Below, one piece after another: positions 15,919 through 24,735 of a stretch of 34,595 bases of DNA (its first letter is position 1; every line of letters begins with the position of its first letter). The stretch spans positions 1 through 34,595 of the forward strand of contig SVPL01000027.1 of the NCBI GenBank assembly GCA_015065925.1, written 5' to 3'. This DNA is from Oscillospiraceae bacterium (lineage in GTDB: Bacteria > Bacillota > Clostridia > Oscillospirales > Acutalibacteraceae). A program made the position numbers and the translations under genes. The notes under the pieces were generated by a model. It saw only the letters and a program-made list of their open reading frames with translations. It made no database searches and was not told the DNA's origin.

Positions 15919-15926
15919 TTGTTATT

Positions 15927-17291
15927 CTATTTTCTGTTTTTAAGGGGGATATATTCAACCTGAGGCGAAACGCTTATATAGGCAGGACGAATAATTTTAC
16001 CCATATTTATAATTTCTTCAATGCGGTGTGCACTCCAACCCACAATTCGGCTAATAGCGAAAATCGGGGTGTAAAGCTCTAAGGGGAGTCCTAGCATATC
16101 GTAAACAAAACCGCTGTAGAAATCTATATTGGCGCTAACGCCCTTGTAGATTTTACGCTCCTCGGCAATGATTTTAGGCGCAATTCTTTCAACCGCCTTG
16201 TAAAGATTGCACTCTTTTTCGCGATTTTTTTCGGCAGAAAGAACACCGACAAATTCTTTGAAAATCTTGGCTCTGGGGTCACTTAATGTATAAATTGCGT
16301 GTCCCATACCATAAATAAGGCCTGCTTTATCAAAGGCTTCTTTATGAAGGAGCTTTCTTAAATAATCGGCTATCTCGTCTTCATCCTCCCAATCCTTAAG
16401 GGTGTTTTTCATATCGTTGAACATCTGCACAACCTTAATGTTTGCACCGCCGTGACGGGGGCCCTTAAGACTGCTGAGCGCCGCCGCCATTGTAGAATAG
16501 GTATCGGTGCCCGAGCTGGTTACAACATGGGTGGTAAAGGTGGAATTGTTACCGCCGCCGTGTTCGGCGTGAAGCACCAATGCAAGGTCTAAAATTCTAG
16601 CCTCGGCTTCGGTGTATTTACTGTCGGGACGAAGCATATGCAAAAGATTTTCAGCCGTACTGAGATTGGGATCGGGGTTGTGGATAATAAGACTGTTGTT
16701 TAAAATATAGTGATTATATGCCTGATATCCGTAAACCGAAAGAAGTGGGAAAAGCGCGATTAACTGCAAGCTTTGACGCAGCACATTGGGAACATCATTT
16801 TCATTGGCGTGATGGTCATAGCTGTAAAGGGTAAGCACACTTTTTGCCAAAGAGTTCATCATATCTGCATTAGGGGCTTTAAGAACAACATCGCGCACAA
16901 AATTAACAGGCAGCTTGCGGTAGGATGCCAAAAGCTCACTAAATTCCTTAAGCTGTTCTGTAGTAGGCAGTTTACCAAAAAGCAATAAATAGGCAGTTTC
17001 CTCAAAGCCAAAACGCTTTTCATTCATAAAGCCGTTTGTAAGGTCTTTGATATGCACGCCGCGATAAAAAAGCTCGCCCTCAATAGGAGTTTTTACCCCG
17101 TCAATCATCTTAAAGGAGTTGACCTCGCTAATTTCGGTAAGACCGGTTATAACGCCGTTACCTTTTTGGTCTCTGAGACCGCGATTTACTTCATACTTTT
17201 TATAAAGCTCAGGCTCAATCATACTTCGTGATACACAAAGCTCAGCAAGCTCATGCATTTTGGGGGTAACATTAAACAGTTCCCTATCCAT
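15927..17291 (-). CDS. Citrate synthase
   Basis: 454 residues, longer than the roughly 370-430 of many bacterial enzymes because of an N-terminal extension that precedes GLTEISEVNSF. Catalytic regions are clear: LHAEHGGGNNSTFTTHVV holds the first active-site His, GPRHGGANIKV holds the acyl-CoA loop, GMGHAIYTLSDPRA holds the second His, and VSANIDFYSGF holds the catalytic Asp. It condenses oxaloacetate and acetyl-CoA in the cytoplasm, probably for glutamate biosynthesis in an anaerobe. The length and HAEHGGGNNSTF pattern match a group common in gut Bacillota and Bacteroidota. It is transcribed from a consensus promoter at 17,346-17,374 and ends at its own terminator. Confidence 0.96.
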   Translation of the reverse strand: MDRELFNVTPKMHELAELCVSRSMIEPELYKKYEVNRGLRDQKGNGVITGLTEISEVNSFKMIDGVKTPIEGELFYRGVHIKDLTNGFMNEKRFGFEETAYLLLFGKLPTTEQLKEFSELLASYRKLPVNFVRDVVLKAPNADMMNSLAKSVLTLYSYDHHANENDVPNVLRQSLQLIALFPLLSVYGYQAYNHYILNNSLIIHNPDPNLSTAENLLHMLRPDSKYTEAEARILDLALVLHAEHGGGNNSTFTTHVVTSSGTDTYSTMAAALSSLKGPRHGGANIKVVQMFNDMKNTLKDWEDEDEIADYLRKLLHKEAFDKAGLIYGMGHAIYTLSDPRAKIFKEFVGVLSAEKNREKECNLYKAVERIAPKIIAEERKIYKGVSANIDFYSGFVYDMLGLPLELYTPIFAISRIVGWSAHRIEEIINMGKIIRPAYISVSPQVEYIPLKNRK

Positions 17292-17345
17292 ATTATCATC
17301 TGCCTTTCAGGGAATTAATTTTCTTTTTTTCTTAAATACCCATTT

Positions 17346-17374
17346 ATTATACCATATTTTTATTATCATTGCAA
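17346..17374 (-). promoter_or_regulatory. Promoter of citrate synthase
   Basis: On the minus strand TTGCAA (17,369-17,374), a 17-base spacer, and TATAAT (17,346-17,351). This is a strong sigma-A match, about 55 bases before the ATG. Confidence 0.75.
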
Positions 17375-17468
17375 CGAAAAAGGATAAAATTTAACGAACT
17401 TTTAATAATTTTAATAATATCCATTCAAAATTTCGATAATAGACAACATTCGAAAAAGCGAAAAACTA

Positions 17469-17497
17469 TTGCAATAAACTGTTTTTTTATGTATAAT
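17469..17497 (+). promoter_or_regulatory. Promoter of the Na/Pi cotransporter gene
   Basis: TTGCAA (17,469-17,474), a 17-base spacer, and TATAAT (17,492-17,497). It places the transcription start about 60 bases before the ATG at 17,564 and so supports that start over a longer reading frame beginning at 17,369. Confidence 0.75.
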
Positions 17498-17563
17498 TGG
17501 TGTAGCGTGGGGGAATTTGCGAATAATTTCACCTGCATTATAAAAATCAAGGAGCAGATAATA

Positions 17564-19378
17564 ATGGATTTATCAGCAATTCTTTTTCCTATTTTTACCC
17601 TTTTGGGTGGACTTGCTTTTTTCCTTTACGGAATGAATGCTATGTCGGGCGGTTTGGAAAAGCTTGCAGGCGGCAAAATGGAAAAAACCCTTAAGAAAAT
17701 GACCGCCAATAAATTTGCCAGTATGGGACTTGGCGCAGGTATTACCATTGCTATGCAGTCATCCTCCGCCCTTACGGTTATGTTGGTTGGTCTTGTAAAC
17801 TCAGGCATTATGGCGCTTGAACAGACAGTTGGCGTTATTTTTGGTTCTAACATAGGCACAACCCTTACGGCCTGGATTCTTTCCCTTGCGGGTATTGAAA
17901 GCGGCGAGGGCGGTGGAATTGGAAACTTTTTAATTTCACTTTTAAAGCCTGCTAATTTTTCACCTATTGTTGCCCTTATAGGTATCATTTTAATAATGAT
18001 GTCAAAAAGTGAGCGAAAAAAGGATATTGGTACAATTCTTGTTGGATTTGCCGTTTTGATGTTTGGTATGCAGCTTATGGGCGACGCCGTTAAGCCCCTT
18101 GCGGCAGACGAAAATATTGAAACCTTTAAATCCTTCATAAGCATATTTAATAATCCCTTTGTGGGTGTTGCGGTTGGTGCAATATTCACAGGTATTATTC
18201 AAAGCTCAGCGGCGAGTGTTGGTATTTTACAAACCCTTGCAATTGAAACTAAGGCTATTACATTTAATATGGCTATTCCCATTATTATGGGACAAAACAT
18301 CGGTACCTGCGTTACCTCGCTTATCTCCAGTATAGGCGTTACAAAAAATGCAAAGCGCGTTGCCGCAGTGCATGTTTTATTTAATATTATTGGTACAGTT
18401 GTTGTTTTAATTATTTATCTGCCCATTTATTTATTGGTTGAGCCCATTAAAAACGCTTTATCCACCAATATTAATGCTCAGGAAATTGCCCTTTGTCATA
18501 CAATATTCAATACCTTTACAACCTTTTTGCTTGTTCCCTTTACAAACCTTTTGGTATATCTTGCAAAGAAAATTATTCCCGATGCAAAAGAGGAAGAAAA
18601 GCAATCCTTTATTGATGAACGACTTCTTAACACCCCCTCCTTTGCGCTTGCTGAGTGTGATAACCACACCGTAAAAATGGCAAAGCTTGCAAGGGAAACC
18701 TTCCTTAATGCAACCAATCTTGCCCGCAAGGCTGAGAACGGAGACGGCTTTGATGAAAAGCTTGCCGAGCAGGTTCGTCTGGATGAAAAATCTCTTGATA
18801 AATATGAAGATAAATTGGGCTCCTTCCTTGTTAAAATATCCAGCAAGGACCTTTCCCAGTCGGATAGCCATGAGGTTTCCAAATTACTGCACACCATTGG
18901 TGATTTTGAGCGTATAGGCGACCACGCGGTTAACCTTTTGGGAGTTGCTAAGGAGATTGCCGATAAAAACATCTCGTTTAGCGAGCAGGCCAGAGAGGAG
19001 CTTAAAATTCTTTCCTCTGCATTGGAAGAAATTATTACCATTACGGTTACCGCATTTGAGGAAAATAATCTGGAGCTTGCCAAGGATGTTGAACCTTTAG
19101 AGCAGGTTGTAGATAGCCTTACTGCACGAATTAAGGCAAACCATATTTCAAGACTTCAAAAGGGTGATTGCACCATTGAGCTTGGATTTGTGCTTTCCGA
19201 CCTTCTTAACAACTTCGAGCGTGTTTCCGACCATTGCTCCAATATAGCCGTTGCAATGATTGAGGTTGCGCACGACAGCTTTGATACTCATAAATACTTA
19301 AAAGGCATTAAATCTGAGACAAACGCCGACTTTAGTGAGCGTTATAATGAGTACGATATTAAGTATAAACTCTTTTAA
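17564..19378 (+). CDS. Na/Pi cotransporter family protein with C-terminal PhoU domain
   Basis: Start ATG 17,564 has AAGGAG 9 bases upstream and lies downstream of the promoter, giving 604 residues. The N-terminal half (about 1-345) is a polytopic membrane domain with the inverted repeats of the NptA/SLC34-like family: AMQSSSALTVMLVGLV with GSNIGTTLTAWILSLAG in the first, and IIQSSAASVGILQTLA with MGQNIGTCVTSLISSIG in the second. The QSS and GxNIGT motifs line the substrate site. The C-terminal part (about 390-590) is helical, with PhoU-like repeats containing HTIGDFERIGDHAVNL and LNNFERVSDHCSNIAVA. It is predicted to import phosphate with sodium at the cytoplasmic membrane, with PhoU-type regulation built in. 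Confidence 0.95.
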   Translation: MDLSAILFPIFTLLGGLAFFLYGMNAMSGGLEKLAGGKMEKTLKKMTANKFASMGLGAGITIAMQSSSALTVMLVGLVNSGIMALEQTVGVIFGSNIGTTLTAWILSLAGIESGEGGGIGNFLISLLKPANFSPIVALIGIILIMMSKSERKKDIGTILVGFAVLMFGMQLMGDAVKPLAADENIETFKSFISIFNNPFVGVAVGAIFTGIIQSSAASVGILQTLAIETKAITFNMAIPIIMGQNIGTCVTSLISSIGVTKNAKRVAAVHVLFNIIGTVVVLIIYLPIYLLVEPIKNALSTNINAQEIALCHTIFNTFTTFLLVPFTNLLVYLAKKIIPDAKEEEKQSFIDERLLNTPSFALAECDNHTVKMAKLARETFLNATNLARKAENGDGFDEKLAEQVRLDEKSLDKYEDKLGSFLVKISSKDLSQSDSHEVSKLLHTIGDFERIGDHAVNLLGVAKEIADKNISFSEQAREELKILSSALEEIITITVTAFEENNLELAKDVEPLEQVVDSLTARIKANHISRLQKGDCTIELGFVLSDLLNNFERVSDHCSNIAVAMIEVAHDSFDTHKYLKGIKSETNADFSERYNEYDIKYKLF

Positions 19379-19460
19379 TAAAACTAATGCATATTAATAA
19401 AGCAGATTAAATAACATATTCTTTTAAAAACCGATAAAATAACCAATTTAATTAAAATAA

Positions 19461-19498
19461 ACGGGGAAGAAGCGAAAATCCACTCGCTTCTTCCCTGT
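19461..19498. terminator. Long-stem bidirectional terminator between the Na/Pi transporter and MATE genes
   Basis: ACGGGGAAGAAGCGA (19,461-19,475) pairs with TCGCTTCTTCCCTGT (19,484-19,498), one G-U pair in 15. TTTTTAAGTTTTT follows. It sits between two convergent genes and resembles the hairpins at 13,129 and 34,431. Confidence 0.8.
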
Positions 19499-19528
19499 TT
19501 TTAAGTTTTTAATGCAGAATTTTTATAC

Positions 19529-19789
19529 CCGATAAATTGGGGGTTGAAACGCGTGGCGTTTCATCCATGCACGCGAATGTATAAACCCATAAATCGGGCG
19601 GTTAATAATCCCGCGGGCGTGGTTTGTGGCATCCAATAAATTGGGATTTCTTGCACAAATTGGCGAATTATATCGTAGGGAACGGCCAGCGTGCCGTTCC
19701 TAAAAAATGTGGTAATTATACGGAACGACACATTGGTCGTTCCCTACATCTGTTTAATATAATCTAATCTTCAAATTTCAATTTATCGG
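19529..19789. repeat. Interspersed palindromic repeat, copy A
   Basis: Starts with CCGATAAA (19,529-19,536) and ends with the inverted TTTATCGG (19,782-19,789). It contains the 73-base core 19,675-19,747, bounded by GTAGGGAAC and GTTCCCTAC, with an inner GGAACGGC/GCCGTTCC hairpin. The same core occurs at 26,450 and 34,244. It accounts for most of the 450-base gap after the Na/Pi transporter gene. No open frame of interest is inside. Confidence 0.8.
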
Positions 19790-19828
19790 TTAAATAATTA
19801 ATTTTCAATTTGCGAAACGCAACGCGTT

Positions 19829-21199
19829 TTAAACCTCATCCGCAAGGGTTTTTCGTTTTTTCCATATGCCTGAGAAGAAATATATCATACTGGGCAGAGC
19901 AAAGCCGTAAGGGGCAAGTCCGTAGCCCAAAACAAAGCCGTAAAATCCTAAATCAAAAACAATTCCAAACAGCCAGCTAAGACCTATTCTAAGCACAACG
20001 CCATCTAAAATTGCAAGCACCATACTGAATTTTGCGTTACCTATTCCCTGCACAAAGGCTCCGCTTCCGCGCATTATGGCAAAGGCGGGGAACATCCAAA
20101 GAATTGCCGAAATAAAGGTTCCCGACATTTGGTGAACTGCGGGGTCGTCTGAGAAAAGCATAAAAAACTCCTTTCCGAAAAACAGATATAGTCCAATGCA
20201 AAAAACAGTAAATATTCCCGAATAAATCCAAGCCCAATAAACTGTTTTTTGCACCCTTTTTTGCTTTCCCGCCCCTGTATTTTGGCTAATCATAGGAATT
20301 ACGGCATACTGTATTCCCATACATAGCTTGTTTATAATATCATCAATTCTCACACCTACGCCAAAGGTTGCAGAAGCCACAACTCCAACGCCGTTTACAA
20401 GGGAGTTAACAAAAAGCATTGAAATGTTTATAAATCCCGACTGTATAGCCATTGGTGTACCAAGGGAGACTATCATTCCCGAATATTTTTTGTTAGGGAT
20501 AAGGCTTTTTAGCTTAAAATCAAAGCCAAACTCCTTTCTATGCTTATAAAGATAATAAAGTGAAAATACAAAGGATACGCCCTGACCTATTATGGTTGCC
20601 CAAGCGGCGCCTGCAACTCCCCATCCCAAAAGACCTGTAAAAAGATAGTCCAAAACAAGGTTAATTACCGACGCTATTGCTATAAAAAGCAGAGGCCTTT
20701 TGGAGTCCCCCATTCCACGAAGAATGGATGAAACGGTATTGTAGCCCGCAGTTAAAACAAGTCCCGCAGTGCATATAATAAGATATTCCATTGCCATTGA
20801 AAAGGATTCCTCAGGCACATTAATGGTTTTTAAAAGCCAGTTCGAAAAAAGGAGGATGGCAACCGACAGCACTAAGGAAAACGCCGTTATAATGGTAAAA
20901 AGCGTACCGATTATACTATTAAGCTCTCGTTTTTTGCCCGAGCCCAACACCTGCGATACCAAAACCTGCCCTGCGCTTGAAACACCAAGACAAAGCATTG
21001 TGGTGCAGTTTATTATCTGACTGCTTTGAGATACGGCTGAAAGTCCCGCAGTACCAACAAAATTACCAACAATTATCATATCAATGGTACTGTATAGCAC
21101 CTGAAGGGCGTTTGAAGCCATAAAGGGCAGAGCAAACCAAAAAAGCTGTTTTGGTATACTGCCGTTTGTAAAATCCTTTGTAAGCTTTTTTGCAGACAT
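19829..21199 (-). CDS. MATE-family multidrug/metabolite efflux transporter
   Basis: 456 residues with about 12 hydrophobic segments, the MATE topology. Recognisable features: DFTNGSIPKQLFWFALPFMASN at the N-terminus, YSTIDMIIVGNFVGTAGLSAV in the first helices, and AWATIIGQGVSFVFSLYYLY, the conserved helix pattern preceding the second half. The second half is a pseudo-repeat of the first. It would export cationic or organic compounds using a sodium or proton gradient; the substrate is unknown. It starts 11 bases after the esterase gene, so it is probably the last gene of the metallo-hydrolase/esterase/MATE operon. Confidence 0.94.
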   Translation of the reverse strand: MSAKKLTKDFTNGSIPKQLFWFALPFMASNALQVLYSTIDMIIVGNFVGTAGLSAVSQSSQIINCTTMLCLGVSSAGQVLVSQVLGSGKKRELNSIIGTLFTIITAFSLVLSVAILLFSNWLLKTINVPEESFSMAMEYLIICTAGLVLTAGYNTVSSILRGMGDSKRPLLFIAIASVINLVLDYLFTGLLGWGVAGAAWATIIGQGVSFVFSLYYLYKHRKEFGFDFKLKSLIPNKKYSGMIVSLGTPMAIQSGFINISMLFVNSLVNGVGVVASATFGVGVRIDDIINKLCMGIQYAVIPMISQNTGAGKQKRVQKTVYWAWIYSGIFTVFCIGLYLFFGKEFFMLFSDDPAVHQMSGTFISAILWMFPAFAIMRGSGAFVQGIGNAKFSMVLAILDGVVLRIGLSWLFGIVFDLGFYGFVLGYGLAPYGFALPSMIYFFSGIWKKRKTLADEV

Positions 21200-21210
21200 T
21201 TTTACACGAC

Positions 21211-22395
21211 CTATACTAATTTTGATTTATTAAAGGGAATTTTAAAGAACTTATCATTAAGTGGCTCGCCGTACTTTTTGTGGCGAATGACATTTACAAG
21301 CTGAGTTACATCCTCAACAGTTTGGTAATGGGGACCGCGACGGAAATACCAAATAAGATTTTCTTTTACATTTAAAAGCTCAAACACCTTCCCCGCCTTT
21401 TCGGTGGTGAGGTAGGAACCAACGGGATTTGCCATAATATCATCTGCCGATTCCGAAACAAAAAGGGTGCGTGGCGCAACCATTGCTTTTAGATGATGGG
21501 AGTCAAAAGGAATTTCGCTTTCATTATCCACAAATTTTCTCATACCCTCTCCAAGCCAAGCGGGAAAATTGTAAAACTGGTTGGATAACGGCTCGCTTTC
21601 CTTGATTACACCGTTGACCTCTGCCTTGATTTTAACGCGGTAGCTTCCGTAACCGCCCGAGCAGGAGGCATTTGGGTTTACAATGGAGGCTCTTTCGTCC
21701 AACGCGCCCGCCAAGGCACAGGCTTTACCCCCGCGGGAGTGACCTGTAAATGTTATAAAATCCATATCGGCAATGCCAAGAAGGGTTAAAGCATCTACGC
21801 ACCTTGAATATCCCCACGCCCAAGCGCCAATGGCACCAAAGGAATATTCGGGATAGGCATTTTTAAGCTGACCGCCACAGTTACCCTTTGCGATTGTATC
21901 ATCATAAATTTTTTGCGCTATATCCCTTACGGCAAAATCCTCAGAAAGGGAGTTAACATTATACTGGGCAATATCGGGGGCAAGCTCGGTACGGTTAAAG
22001 CAAACCAAATGTATTCCTGCATCTAAAAAGGTGTTTATATATTCTTTATCATACATATATTTAAAACAGGCATCACCCGTAATAACAACGGGGGCTTTTT
22101 GGTTTTGCGCCATAAAAACCGACATACTAAAACAAACGGGAGCATCCTTTTTACCCGTTTTTATAAGGTAGGTAGCGGGTGAGCCGCCCAAATAGGTTGG
22201 ATAAACCTCTAAAAATTCGGGGGCAGGAGGCTTCGTGCCAAACTGAAGGTCAATAACATCCTTTTGCATCTCGGCTTTTTTATTTTGCCAATCCTCCGCT
22301 GTTTTAACCGCTTGACCGTTTTTAAAGGTTAAAAGGTCGGGGAATTCGCCCTCCATTTTAAATTCGATAATTTTCATAGTGTTTTCATTCACCAT
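21211..22395 (-). CDS. Alpha/beta hydrolase resembling CE15 glucuronoyl esterases
   Basis: The ATG at 22,395 has AAAGG 8 bases upstream; a GTG at 22,404 overlaps the ribosome site and is less likely. The result is 394 residues. The nucleophile elbow is FTGHSRGGKACALAGALD; the CE15 family has a similar GxSRxGK elbow. The region NPNASCSGGYGSYR and DSHHLKAMVAPRTLFVSES resemble the substrate and acid-loop regions of that family, and the RRGPHYQT stretch near the C-terminus gives a likely catalytic His. No signal peptide is present, so it acts in the cytoplasm. CE15 enzymes hydrolyse glucuronate esters; a cytosolic homologue may act on small imported esters. It overlaps the metallo-hydrolase gene by 11 bases. 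Confidence 0.75.
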   Translation of the reverse strand: MVNENTMKIIEFKMEGEFPDLLTFKNGQAVKTAEDWQNKKAEMQKDVIDLQFGTKPPAPEFLEVYPTYLGGSPATYLIKTGKKDAPVCFSMSVFMAQNQKAPVVITGDACFKYMYDKEYINTFLDAGIHLVCFNRTELAPDIAQYNVNSLSEDFAVRDIAQKIYDDTIAKGNCGGQLKNAYPEYSFGAIGAWAWGYSRCVDALTLLGIADMDFITFTGHSRGGKACALAGALDERASIVNPNASCSGGYGSYRVKIKAEVNGVIKESEPLSNQFYNFPAWLGEGMRKFVDNESEIPFDSHHLKAMVAPRTLFVSESADDIMANPVGSYLTTEKAGKVFELLNVKENLIWYFRRGPHYQTVEDVTQLVNVIRHKKYGEPLNDKFFKIPFNKSKLV

Positions 22396-23170
22396 TTTGC
22401 TCACCTTTTTCTTGGCAAATCATATTTAAAATTTTTTCTTTGTATATATTTAAAAACTCTTGCCATTCGTTTTTATCCAAAACGCATTTTCCGTTATTTA
22501 CGGCTTCGAGCTTTTGAGAGGTTGAATTTTGCTGTGGGTGATTTCCAAGCACCAAATCCACCCTTTCGGATTTTAAAGTCTCAAGCCCCTTTAAAAATTC
22601 ATCTATAAGGGTTAAGGGCAGACCATTTTTTATTAAATAATCTTTATTAAGAGTGTTCATTCCCACACCACCGTGCATAGCGGCAACGGTTTTATCTTCC
22701 ATTTCAAAAAAGTAGGATAAAACTCCCTCTGTATGACCGGGGGTAAGGCGGGAACGGATTTTTACATTCGAAAAATCAAAAACATCACCGTCATTTATTA
22801 AAACATCACAGTTAAAAGGCTCGGGACGGGGATAACCCAATTCATCCGCCCAAGAGAGATTGCGATTGCCATTTGTAATTTCATTGTCAATAGCGCTTAT
22901 GTAGGTTTTAGCACCGCTGATTTCTTTAAATTTAAGGGTGCAACCAAAATGGTCAATATGCCCGTGAGTGTGGAAGATAGCGCATATTTTTTCGGGCTCA
23001 AGACCTAAATCTGCCATACTGTTTAAAATTTGGTCGTACATATCAGGGTAGCCCGTATCCAGCATTATAAGTCCCATTTTGCTTCTTACTATATGTACAG
23101 AAACTCTGCTGCTACCCACAAAATAGATGTTTTTATAAATCTCAAATGCCTTAATATCAGATTTTAACAT
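22385..23170 (-). CDS. Metallo-beta-lactamase-fold hydrolase
   Basis: 261 residues. The metal-binding motif HTHGHIDH gives the HxHxDH pattern (His69, His71, Asp73, His74). Later ligands are likely in TPGHTEGVLSYFFE, MHGGVG and LGNHPQQN. These place it in the glyoxalase II/lactamase-like superfamily, which hydrolyses thioesters, lactones or phosphoesters; the substrate cannot be deduced. The ATG at 23,170 is preceded by GGAAGG. It is the first gene of an operon with the CE15-like esterase (11-base overlap) and the MATE transporter, from a promoter at 23,207-23,235. A joint role in degrading or detoxifying an ester is possible. Confidence 0.92.
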   Translation of the reverse strand: MLKSDIKAFEIYKNIYFVGSSRVSVHIVRSKMGLIMLDTGYPDMYDQILNSMADLGLEPEKICAIFHTHGHIDHFGCTLKFKEISGAKTYISAIDNEITNGNRNLSWADELGYPRPEPFNCDVLINDGDVFDFSNVKIRSRLTPGHTEGVLSYFFEMEDKTVAAMHGGVGMNTLNKDYLIKNGLPLTLIDEFLKGLETLKSERVDLVLGNHPQQNSTSQKLEAVNNGKCVLDKNEWQEFLNIYKEKILNMICQEKGEQNGE

Positions 23171-23206
23171 TTTTTACCTTCCAGTTAAAAATTATTCAAT
23201 ATGTTT

Positions 23207-23235
23207 ATTGTACCATATTAAATAAGCGAGCGCAA
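23207..23235 (-). promoter_or_regulatory. Promoter of the metallo-hydrolase/esterase/MATE operon
   Basis: Minus strand: TTGCGC (23,230-23,235), 17-base spacer, TACAAT (23,207-23,212). The ATG is about 37 bases downstream of the -10. Confidence 0.65.
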
Positions 23236-23256
23236 TACTTTAAAAGCATAAAATAA

Positions 23257-23293
23257 CGAAAACAGGCGGTTCTTACCGAACCGCCTGTTTTCG
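23257..23293. terminator. Perfect 16-bp hairpin terminator after the DUF421/DUF4363 operon
   Basis: CGAAAACAGGCGGTTC (23,257-23,272) pairs perfectly with GAACCGCCTGTTTTCG (23,278-23,293) around a 5-base loop. TTTT follows on the plus strand and a T-rich stretch on the minus strand. It occupies the 319-base gap between the metallo-hydrolase and DUF4363 genes. The rest of that gap holds the operon promoter, a small GTG frame and AT-rich sequence. Confidence 0.85.
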
Positions 23294-23359
23294 TTTTAGG
23301 GAGATATATTTATAAAAAAAAGACATTAGCATTTTGGGGGGTGAAGCGTTTTTCTTCAC
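23273..23359 (-). other. Possible small basic peptide ORF (28 codons), very tentative
   Basis: On the minus strand a GTG at 23,359 opens a 28-codon frame beginning MKKNASPPKMLMSFFY and ending in the loop of the following terminator. A TATAGT hexamer lies about 12 bases upstream, but no ribosome site is visible. It may be a chance frame or part of a short untranslated RNA. Confidence 0.15.
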
Positions 23360-23489
23360 TGTATATACTATACCACATTTGTTTTGATTTTTAAATACCC
23401 AAATTCGACGAACATCACAAACATATCAATCTTTTTTTGTTGAATTTGCACTAATTTTAGGTATTTTGTGCCAAAACGCACAAATTCAA

Positions 23490-23858
23490 TTAAAGCAAAG
23501 TGTATAGACTAAAGCTTTCATCTTCGGCAATACCGCGAATAATAAAAAGTATTTCGTTTGCCGATTCAAACAAATCGGTTGAATTTTTGCTTCTTTCTGC
23601 CGATACCATTCTGGCGGCAAGATTGCCTATTTCATCAATCTTTTCGTGGTTAACAAACACCGCCATAAGTTCCCTTTTTTTCTCCCAAAAATAGAAAAAA
23701 TCTTCTGCCTTTTTTCCCGTATCCTCAAAAGAAAGCTTTTGTATTTCTTCGATTTTCTCCTCCACCTCTTTTGCAGTGGAATTTATAATAATCATTCCAA
23801 CATAGCTTACCGTAAACACCAAAACCGCAATAACTGCGGCTGCTATAAGTCTTTTCAT
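23490..23858 (-). CDS. DUF4363 family membrane-anchored protein
   Basis: 122 residues. An N-terminal transmembrane helix (about 4-26, LIAAAVIAVLVFTVSYVGMI) is followed by a helical extracytoplasmic domain with FYFWEKKRELMAVFVNHEKI and a conserved-looking ESANEILFIIRGIAEDES. This pattern matches DUF4363, which in Clostridia and Bacilli typically sits downstream of DUF421 (YetF-like) genes, as here with a 4-base overlap. The two proteins probably work together at the membrane. The molecular function is unknown. Confidence 0.85.
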   Translation of the reverse strand: MKRLIAAAVIAVLVFTVSYVGMIIINSTAKEVEEKIEEIQKLSFEDTGKKAEDFFYFWEKKRELMAVFVNHEKIDEIGNLAARMVSAERSKNSTDLFESANEILFIIRGIAEDESFSLYTLL

Positions 23859-24532
23859 TGCTTTTGGTCCCTTTCTATAATAATGCTCTGCCCCGATTTA
23901 TTAAGAGTCATTAAAAAAATCTCACGGGCAGTTTTGTTTTCCTTTTTTAGGATTATATTTAAATCGTCACGGGTTAAATTTAAAAATTTAAGGGAGGAGT
24001 CTACCACCGTACCGTCGCTTATAACGGTCATAGGAATACCGTTATCGGGAGCATCAATTTCAAGCTGTTCGGGGGTGACGGGAGCTTTTTTAGGTTTTTG
24101 ACGCACACTTAAATTTCCGTTTACCTCCAAAAATGCGCTTTCAATATCATCAAGCTCAAAAACCCCCTGCATACGAAGCATCTCCACCAAATCAAAAACA
24201 GTTAGTCTTACGCTTTTCATCGCCTTTTGGTCAATAACCCCGTTTTTTATTATGGCAACCGATTTTCCGCTGAATATTCTGCGAAGCCTTAGATTTTTAA
24301 GAATTATAACAGACGCCAAAATCTCCAAAAGCACAAGCATAAATATTGCAACCAATCCTATGCTGATTGGCTGGGAAATATCCTGCAAGGGAATGGCGGC
24401 AATTTCCGAAATCAGCAAGGTTACAACAAGCTCGGTGGGTTGCATATCCCCTATCTGCCTTTTACCCATAAGCCGCACACTTATGCTGACAAAAATGTAC
24501 ATTAAAATGGTTCTTACAATTACCTTTAACAT
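23855..24532 (-). CDS. DUF421 (YetF/YdfS-like) membrane protein
   Basis: 225 residues. Three N-terminal hydrophobic helices (about 5-85) include LMGKRQIGDMQPTELVVTLLISEIAAIPLQD, broken here only to name it: RQIGDMQPTELV is the family hallmark. A cytoplasmic C-terminal domain (about 95-220) follows, with GVIDQKAMKSVRLTVFDLVE and MLRMQGVFELDDIESAFLE, then GTVVDSSLKFLNLTRDDL. The family is widespread in spore-forming Firmicutes; function is not established. It is translationally coupled to the DUF4363 gene. No strong promoter was identified upstream, though CATAAT-like sequence is present near 24,570. Confidence 0.93.
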   Translation of the reverse strand: MLKVIVRTILMYIFVSISVRLMGKRQIGDMQPTELVVTLLISEIAAIPLQDISQPISIGLVAIFMLVLLEILASVIILKNLRLRRIFSGKSVAIIKNGVIDQKAMKSVRLTVFDLVEMLRMQGVFELDDIESAFLEVNGNLSVRQKPKKAPVTPEQLEIDAPDNGIPMTVISDGTVVDSSLKFLNLTRDDLNIILKKENKTAREIFLMTLNKSGQSIIIERDQKQ

Positions 24533-24664
24533 CTAATCACCCCTAAAATTATTCCCCAAAAAGGTGTTATTATGTTATTTTTTCCATCGACTACTTTAAA
24601 GAAGTATATTTTTTTGTTACAGTTTACAAAATTACGGCAATTCATACATTTTTTAAAAAATCTA

Positions 24665-24693
24665 TTGAAAACTATACTAAAATGGTATACAAT
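24665..24693 (+). promoter_or_regulatory. Promoter of the nifS-nifU operon
   Basis: TTGAAA (24,665-24,670), 17-base spacer, TACAAT (24,688-24,693). The ATG at 24,736 is about 37 bases downstream of the expected start site. No IscR-like operator was recognised. Confidence 0.7.
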
Positions 24694-24735
24694 AGAAATA
24701 GTAAAAATATACACCATATAAAGGATGTTTTAAAT

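Noticed and set aside
19529-19789. CRISPR array at the repeated palindromes
   Set aside because: The repeats are single dispersed copies, not regularly spaced with unique spacers, and no cas genes are nearby.
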